Source: Epiperipatus broadwayi (lineage: Eukaryota > Onychophora > Udeonychophora > Euonychophora > Peripatidae). From it: 64,000 nucleotides of DNA. The notes under the pieces are model-generated. The model made no database searches. It was given only the letters and a program-made list of their open reading frames with translations, and was not told the DNA's origin. Position numbers and translations under genes: made by a program. Positions within the stretch are counted from its first letter, which is position 1; each line of letters starts with the position of its first letter. The stretch covers positions 703,501 through 767,500 of the forward strand of contig JAQFVV010006508.1 of the NCBI GenBank assembly GCA_028023455.1, written 5' to 3'. Positions 57,195 to 64,000 of this stretch are shown here, piece by piece.

Positions 57195-57412
57195 AATGAC
57201 TGTGGGGTAAACAGCCAGCCGGTGCACCACCCTTTCTCTGTCCCAAGCTGCCAAGATGTGCCCATGCCAGTTCCAGCCATCCACGATGAAGACAAACATC
57301 ACATTGCCTATGCCAAAATAGATGAAACCCTCACCGCACAGCCAGTTGACTTGAAGCCCATTCAGATCCCACAGGAAAAGAATGAAGATGCAGAAATAAA
57401 TTTAATTTAAGA
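57195..57412 (+). CDS. candidate terminal coding exon, unidentified protein
   Basis: An open frame from after a TGA at 57192 to the TAA at 57410-57412 has GC content and codon use clearly richer than anything within several kilobases. The predicted C-terminus is hydrophilic: PSCQDVPMPVPAIHD, EDKHHIAYAKIDETLTAQP, then VDLKPIQIPQ and an acidic end EDAEINLI. No membrane segment, zinc finger or catalytic motif is seen. There is no credible ATG start, so it would be the last exon of a gene whose other exons lie outside the window or upstream in unrecognised form; an acceptor could be the AG at 57213-57214 or nearby. It is followed by an AT-rich 3' UTR-like region. A fragment of an unknown repeat is the alternative. 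Confidence 0.4.
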
Positions 57413-58079
57413 TGGTATATTAATATTGAAATAATTAACTTTGATATTTCCAATTTAATATATTATTATTATTATTATTTATTTTTATTATTAATCTTTT
57501 AAAAAAGAGAGAGTTATCTCTCACATACGTATATTGAATTACATTTATTACGTGCATAAATGTTAAAGCTTTTACTTAAATCTTTTGAGTCAATTTTTCT
57601 ATGTCAAATTCTAGTATTTTCAACAAATGTTGCAATGAGATTTTTTTTGTTGCTATTCGTTTTCCTCTTTGTTACTCCTGAAATTCGTCATATACAAATA
57701 TACATATGTATATATGCGTACATACACTTATAATATTCCGTAAATATGATATCTCATGTTGAATATCTAAAAAAATGTATTTAACCATATATATATAAGT
57801 TATTTTTTTTGTCACTGTGGCACCTCATGATGCGTGTAAGAAGGGATTTATTATAGAATCCCTGTAAACAAGTCCTTTAATAACTTTATATTTAAATAGT
57901 AAGTGTTTAATTGTGCTGTATATATATACATGTATAGGAGTTTATCTATAGCAAAAGGGAAATAGATACAGTACCTTATGGTGAGTACGATATAGTATCT
58001 AAGCCAATGCAACCTTGTTGACTTGTTGAAAATATGAAATTAGTGAAATATCTCATATTGCAAATATACATATGCATAG

Positions 58080-58080
<1 letters not shown>
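57413..58080. other. possible 3' UTR or intergenic AT-rich DNA
   Basis: If 57195-57412 is a terminal exon, this would hold its 3' UTR. AATAAA occurs just before the stop (about 57396) and again at about 58145. No other feature. Confidence 0.3.

Positions 58081-58134
<54 letters not shown>
58081..58134. repeat. (TTA)n microsatellite
   Basis: About 17 TTA units without interruption. Confidence 0.96.
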
Positions 58135-58348
58135 TTTGCTATCAATAAAAAGATTTTAAAGTAATCAGTAAAAGTGTATGCCTGTATGACCAAAAATCTC
58201 ACATCTGTAAACAAATCACACAAAATATAACTTATTTTTACAGGATAAAAAGCTCAGACCACTTCCATTACTTATAAACATTGTAAATAGCTTTAGGGAT
58301 TTATTATTTTTCTTCTTTAAAATTGTATTTATCTATTTAAATGACACG

Positions 58349-58373
58349 GATATATATATATATATATATATAT
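58349..58373. repeat. (TA)n microsatellite
   Basis: About 12 TA units. Confidence 0.93.
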
Positions 58374-58868
58374 GGGTTTGTGATAATTAATTATTTAGTA
58401 TTTTTGTTATTATATTATCATTAATATGAAACGGTGGTGGGTATTTGGGATTAAATAAATATTTAATCATACTATTAAACTTATTTTGTTTTCATATTGT
58501 TATTTATATTGATAAAATATATTTTTTCCTTATCAACCTTGTACCTGTAATAATCATTTAACTTACCCATTTGAAGAGCCTAGATGTAGAGTGACTGAGC
58601 TAGCCACAAAGCGATATTGCTCTACCGGGGTGTTAAATCTTATTCTCATGCTCCACTGAACATATGGTATTGTACATCCATCTAGGAGGGAAGGAAAAAA
58701 AAAATTTTTATTGTTTGTTTTCTAGAAGTTGTGTGTAAAGTTCTATGTTGTAAATAGATTTTTCAAAAGTGTACTTACCATTGTTCTAAATGTTCGGGCA
58801 TTCGAATAAGATATCAAATAAGGGTGTTTTTGACTGGAAGAGTCTGGTCAATGCACTCTTCCTATCAG

Positions 58869-58882
58869 TTTAGCTGAAAGTA

Positions 58883-58930
<48 letters not shown>

Positions 58931-58945
58931 TACAGACAGTCAGCT
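58869..58945. repeat. (TA)n array inside an imperfect inverted repeat
   Basis: A TA run at about 58888-58928 is flanked by GTTTAGCTGAAAGTAC on the left and GTACAGACAGTCAGCTAAA on the right. These are complementary apart from an insertion. Confidence 0.8.
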
Positions 58946-59894
58946 AAATTGATATCCATTCTTTTTCCTGTTAAATCTTGTTCACTTCATGCTCAGTGCA
59001 AGATTAGGATTAGGACATCTGCAGGGAAGTTTGGCCCGGTACTATATATATATTTGTAATAGTGTAATATTGTATTAGTAATATCTGATATCATCTTATT
59101 TAAAAAAATGCAACAACATAAAAAATTTTAAATTTTTTTAGTAAAAACTTAAAACTATGCTTAAAAGTATTTATAGCTGTAATTTAAGTATTGTTAGTTA
59201 TTTAATATTTTACTTTAGGGTATAATTAATGATGGGATAGGGGATGGCTTGTCATGAAAATAGTCAGTTCAGTTTGAGTTGATGCTAATTTGTTTTATTT
59301 GTTCACAAAGCAGTATTAAGATTTGTTTCAGTGATTCTCTAGTTCATTTGCTTTTTATATTTTAATCTATAGTATAAACAGTGAAATATGTTTAACTCAT
59401 CAACATTAAAATTGGCATTTCAGTCACATCAGTTTAATACCTATAGTACATTATTTGTAAATATTCATTTATGTCTGTGTCATTATCCAACTTCATTTTT
59501 CATTCGTATACTTCATGAAACCATCAAATATCATATTTCATATCCAAATATTTAATTTTACCATTACTAGTTTAAAAACCAGCTTAATCACCTTTTAAAT
59601 AATTTGATGGATCACTGCAGTGGTGAATTATTAAGCAACAAATATGCTGCAAAATATTAAATTTGTTAAAATAATTATTAATTTTATTCTGTTACTTTAA
59701 GGATACAGAATGTTTAATTCTTAGTTCAATTTAATATATAATTTTTTTTTATTTATTTAAAAGACAAAATAGTTGTTTTTTGTTTCTATTATTTTTTCTA
59801 CGAGAAAGTTTCTTGCATAAATTAATTCTTAGTCTGCTGATGACCTTTGAACTTTCAAATGACCTTGGATTGGAAGAATAAATGCTGGGTAATT
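58946..59894. other. AT-rich DNA, nothing recognised
   Basis: No gene, RNA or element boundary was identified. Confidence 0.5.
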
Positions 59895-59902
59895 TTTTGA
59901 GG

Positions 59903-60048
59903 ACTATAAAAAGGGTTAATTATAATTCTAAAAGGGACTATTACCAAAGAGAACTAACAAAGAAAACTACAATAGGAAACTACAAAATAAAGAAGACTAC
60001 TACTCAGATTCTCTGCTGATTGAACTTCAAAGTATTATCTAAATAAAG
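59903..60048 (+). promoter_or_regulatory. TATA box followed by a polyadenylation signal (LTR-like?)
   Basis: GGACTATAAAAAGGG at about 59903 is a strong TATA box. The downstream A-rich, CA-rich block runs to AATAAAGC at about 60042, only about 135 bp away. TATA plus nearby AATAAA is the layout of a retrotransposon LTR (R region), but no TG...CA ends, primer-binding site or second copy was found. It is purely suggestive. Confidence 0.25.
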
Positions 60049-60069
60049 CTTAATAGTACAATATTATTA

Positions 60070-63000
60070 AAAGCCTATTCTTCCAAGAAAAAAAGCCAAG
60101 TTGAAAGTTTAAAGTTCTGAAAAGTTTTGGGATGATTGTGTGAACAACCTAAAAGTACATTCATTTTATTATTAATTGACAGTTTCAAAATTCTCAATCA
60201 TTATTTTGAATGCATGAGTGTATCTACATTATAATGTATTTAAAATTAATTAGTAATATGAAGAAAGGAATGGAAGTATGTAATTATATTTCAAAATCAT
60301 TTTATTTAAATATTATTCCTACTTGTGAAGAAGACAGAAAAATATTTGTTTACTTTTCAAAACTATTTCTCTTAAATTTTAATTATAGTATTAAGGGAAC
60401 AACTGCAGCTTGTGCATACCTTTGTTATGTCAGAAAAATATGCAAACTATTATTAAGTCTCTCAAGAACTCTTTATGATAAATTTTGTGGTAGTTATAAA
60501 AGAAGAAGGTTAAGAAAAATGCATAGGAATCATTTATTTTATTATAATTTTATTGAAATAATTGCCTAACTATTTATATATTTTTTGCCTATTAGAAAAT
60601 AAGAATAAATGTGTAATTAAACTAAGTATTTAATTATTTGTCCCAATTACTATAAGAAATAGATTTATAAAATTGATGAAACTGAATATGACTTTGTTTT
60701 ATTAATTGTCATCTTTATTTGAGATTAATTTCTTATATAGAATATTGCCAACCAGCTCACAGAAAGTTAAATAAATATTATCAGTTCAAATAATTATATA
60801 TGTGTTATGAATGGCTCTGAAAAAAAAAAAAGAAATAAATGCCTTAGATATTTTATGAATTAAATGTGAATTATTACTTCTTTTATATAACATTAACAGC
60901 AATTTCATTAGCTTCGCTAAGAACATTGAATGTGCTATACTGGAGTTAAAATAATATTGTTATTTGTTTTCCTGTGGGAACATGTTTTTTCATCAATATT
61001 TATCTCTGTGTACTTATTGTTATTATCATCATTTAAGACATGACCAAGGTATGCCATGTACAAACTGTAATAAACTTTTGTTTTCAACCCAGAAGAGAAA
61101 ATAAGAACTTTATTTATTTATTTATTATTTAAAAGTATTTAATAGGTAGATAGTATAAAGGTTGTTTTATGATTTTATTATTTTTTATTATTATATTTAT
61201 TATGTCACCAAGAATGTCTCCAAAATGTATAATATTAAGGGAATATTATACAAGATATTTATTATTATTTTAGTATAACCTTTATTGTGTGCCATATATA
61301 AACGTACATGCTTGGTAAAATGGAGATGTCCATTTAATGTTAAAGGGGTGAACAGTTTATTTTAAAAGACTTTCGTTACATAAAGCTTTATTGTATATTT
61401 TTGTGTTTTCAATAGATTTAAAAAAATAACTATTTTCAATAATTATTTAACCTAGAACATAAGGCCTTATTATTTATCTAAGCCAAACTTTTGTTTTAGA
61501 CTTGTGCTAATATAAATACACTATAAAAATATTATTTTATCTTACCTTGCCAATAGAAATTATTGCCTTCTTTTTCAACTGTAATTAATATGTTTTTAAG
61601 TTATAAATATTATACCAGATATGAAATGTTTACCCATTATTGCATTGACAGTTAAAAATTAATATTTTTTACAGTAGTTCCTTACCTACTGGTGTGTGAA
61701 TTGTCTGTGAATTATTATGCTTGTATATGTGTGTATATTATTATATTCTATTAAATAATGTGTAATTTGCAAGTAAAAATGATATAAAGCCTATCGGTTT
61801 CAGAGGATGGAAATGGTCTATTTACATTTGAAAGATTAGAATTTGTTTAAGTATGAATTTATTGTTCTTCATTAAGTTTGATAAAAAAGTGTTTAGTGGC
61901 TATTTGTCATAAAAGTTAATGATGTTATATTGCGTCTTGTGGGATTGAATAATCTTTTTTTTGTTATTTGAATATTTGATATGGTAGATTGCCTAGTACC
62001 TCTTATGGGATAAGATAAAACCCCTTTGTTATAGAAGTATTTGATAGGAGTGGCTTGAATACTCCAGTTTTGATATTTGATATTATGAATTAGAGTATGT
62101 GAAGCCAAGTATTTTATCTCCCTGATTAGTTTGGTGATGAGATTTGTCTCACCAGTTAATTTAGTCTCAGAAGTAAACTTGGGAGTTATTGTCTTGTTAG
62201 TTATAAAATTAGAAGTGTGAAAATCTTTTATCCACATGTACCTTATGGAATATTTTTTTATCTTATACTCATAGCCATTTGCCAGATATGTTATTGATAA
62301 AAAAGAATAAAAGTAGAATTGATTTCATCATAAAAACAACTGTGTTAAAATTAGTGCTAAAGCTTGAATGTCCATTGTCATTGTCCATATTATGATTTAT
62401 TTATACATTCGTAAGTAAACCGATTGGATTGATTAGTATTAATTATTTATTGTATGACACACAGCATAATGCAGACACAGATATAAAGTACTAATTTAAC
62501 AGTTATAAAAAAAAAAAAAATTAATCAGTAATGCCTAACTTCAATCATTTTGCATTTATCATTTAAATTTCATATCATCAGCTTCCATAATATTTAATCA
62601 TAACTGGTATAAGCAAGCAAAGAAGACAAATAATAATTAATTAGTGACATTATTCATTTTTATTTTGCAAAGATAAAACATAGCTAATTGATAGAATTAT
62701 TTTCATTTTGCAAAGTATAATTTAATTTTATTTTGCATTTATTCTTAGGTTCAAAGCTCTTATTTTAATTAATATGCATTTAAAAAAATGCCAAGATTTG
62801 TTTTATTTTATAATGTAATTGAAATATTTAACTTATGATGTTTAATATAGACTTATTAGATTAATTAATAATTAAAGAGTGATATAAAAGACAAGATGTC
62901 GATACAAAATAAATTATGTAGTTGATTGCCAGAAATGTAAGGCTATATTATTTCAGTTCCATATGTTTATCAGAAGTGACTGATATTTGAAAACCATTTT

Positions 63001-64000
63001 TGCAATAAAATATAAGGATTTTATTTTAATTCATTCTTTAGGGTTAAAGATATAATGTGTTCCCATTAGTCAATCAAAGTGACTTGATAGACAAAATGGA
63101 TCAGATAAGAAGTTAGAAAATTATCTTTTAATTTCTGCTATTATATAAGTTTTCAACCACTGATGTTACAACATCCAAAACTTATATCTGTACAAATTGT
63201 AAAGAAATTAAATGTTTACTTAAATATATTATTTTGTAATAAATGTTTTATTATTCAAAATTGAATTCAGGATTCTTCTTTAACATACATTCATGTTTCA
63301 GATTTCCACACATGCTCACACTTTTACTTTATCTAATATGATATGATTGTACATTTATTTAATTTAATGATGAACATATCCAGATATGATGATATTGATT
63401 TCCCTGATACAAACACTGTATGAAATGTTAATTAGTTATGAATTGTCTAAAGGTGTATCATTCAGTTATTATTTAGATGATGAATTTAAATCAAAATGTA
63501 CCCCATTTTTTTAATTATCTAACTATTATTATTTTGTTAGGGTATTTCTTAAATTATTACATTACTGTCATAATATTAAATAATAGTTGTTGAGAGGTAG
63601 AGATTTTAGATTAAGCCATGCCATAAATACATTCCCTGAGATATTCAATTATTAATTTAGATTAAGTATTAAATTCAGTTAACTAAATTAGATTAGTGTA
63701 TAATTAAAAATTTAGTAATGATAGGTTTAGTTTAACTTCAGATCCAACTCGTCATACATTATAATTTCTAAATGTTACATTTTATTTACTTGTTTAATTT
63801 TCTAATATGGTAGAGGTTGTTCAATGCATGTGGATGATGGGAAAAGGTGAAGGATAAATTATAGCTTGTTAAATTTAGATGGTAGAATTTTACCAATTTA
63901 ATTCTTGTTTAGTATAGAATTTAATATGTGTACTATTTCCTACTAGTTATAATATTTCCTCTCACATCTAATGTAAATTTTACACCTCATAAACTTATGT
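60070..64000. other. AT-rich DNA, no supported gene
   Basis: Open frames of 119 codons (60210-60569, plus) and 114 codons (62237-61893, minus) are the longest here. Their compositions (K/Y/I-rich and T/N/I-rich) and lack of motifs are what this base composition gives by chance. No tRNA, repeat array or transposon signature was found in the last 4 kb. Confidence 0.5.

Noticed and set aside
58555-58640. tRNA-Lys-like phrase TGGCTAGCTCAGTCA on the minus strand
   Set aside because: It resembles a tRNA D-arm/A-box, but no B-box or paired acceptor stem could be found at the right spacing, so neither a tRNA gene nor a SINE is supported.
60210-60569. 119-codon plus-strand frame
   Set aside because: No motif and a lysine/tyrosine/isoleucine-rich composition; frames of this length are expected by chance at this base composition and window size.
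61893-62237. 114-codon minus-strand frame rich in Thr and Asn
   Set aside because: No domain or repeat structure, no flanking features; not distinguishable from a chance frame.

Overview
This is an AT-rich metazoan nuclear window made almost entirely of decayed transposable elements, simple repeats and unannotatable AT-rich DNA. No complete host gene is visible. The mix of RTE-type LINEs, Penelope-like elements (PLEs) carrying GIY-YIG endonucleases, Merlin DNA transposons, tRNA-derived SINEs and very long (TA)n arrays fits a mollusc, most plausibly a coleoid cephalopod. That assignment is inference from repeat style, not from a diagnostic gene.

Layout. 1-5.1 kb: AT-rich DNA with (CA)n and (TA)n arrays and a fold-back repeat (3.3-3.6 kb). 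5.1-9.3 kb: a palindromic element split by a full-length-looking, recently inserted RTE retrotransposon (5466-8742) with a 12-bp target-site duplication (TSD). 9.35-10.88 kb: a Merlin-like element with terminal inverted repeats and a truncated transposase. 12.15-12.68 kb: a near-perfect 520-bp palindrome, with a smaller relative at 26.8-27.2 kb. 18.0-21.2 kb: an old, heavily decayed RTE copy. 22.2-25.0 kb: a Penelope graveyard with an inverted pair of RT fragments, a 268-bp tandem duplication and a palindrome with a GIY-YIG remnant in its arms. 25.2-25.9 kb: a degraded LINE RT. 26.1-26.5 kb, 38.5-39.1 kb and 50.1-51.1 kb: three members of a second palindromic family. 28.9-30.3 kb: a LINE endonuclease fragment and a second Merlin transposase pseudogene. 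31.0-32.9 kb: a 5'-truncated RTE copy. 33.1-34.2 kb: a Penelope remnant retaining YVDD. 36.0 kb: a tRNA-derived SINE. 40.0-43.0 kb: a minus-strand APE-type LINE with endonuclease and RT. 44.2-44.6 kb: an unidentified 141-bp two-unit repeat. 43-48 kb: several very long TA arrays and a 216-bp (TAA)n. 48.2-48.5 kb: a possible Gypsy integrase tail. 52.1-53.0 kb: SINE and Penelope endonuclease. 53.3-53.95 kb: a degenerate minisatellite. 55.4-56.2 kb: a SINE/Penelope palindrome. 57.2-57.4 kb: the only stretch that looks like a host coding exon (unidentified). The last 6 kb is AT-rich with little to name.

The elements are nested and have used each other as targets rather than acting together. The most unusual signal is a set of palindromic, protein-less repeats. 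In two unrelated families, individual copies are flanked by exact 14- and 17-bp duplications, a length expected of reverse-transcription-driven insertion rather than of ordinary MITEs.
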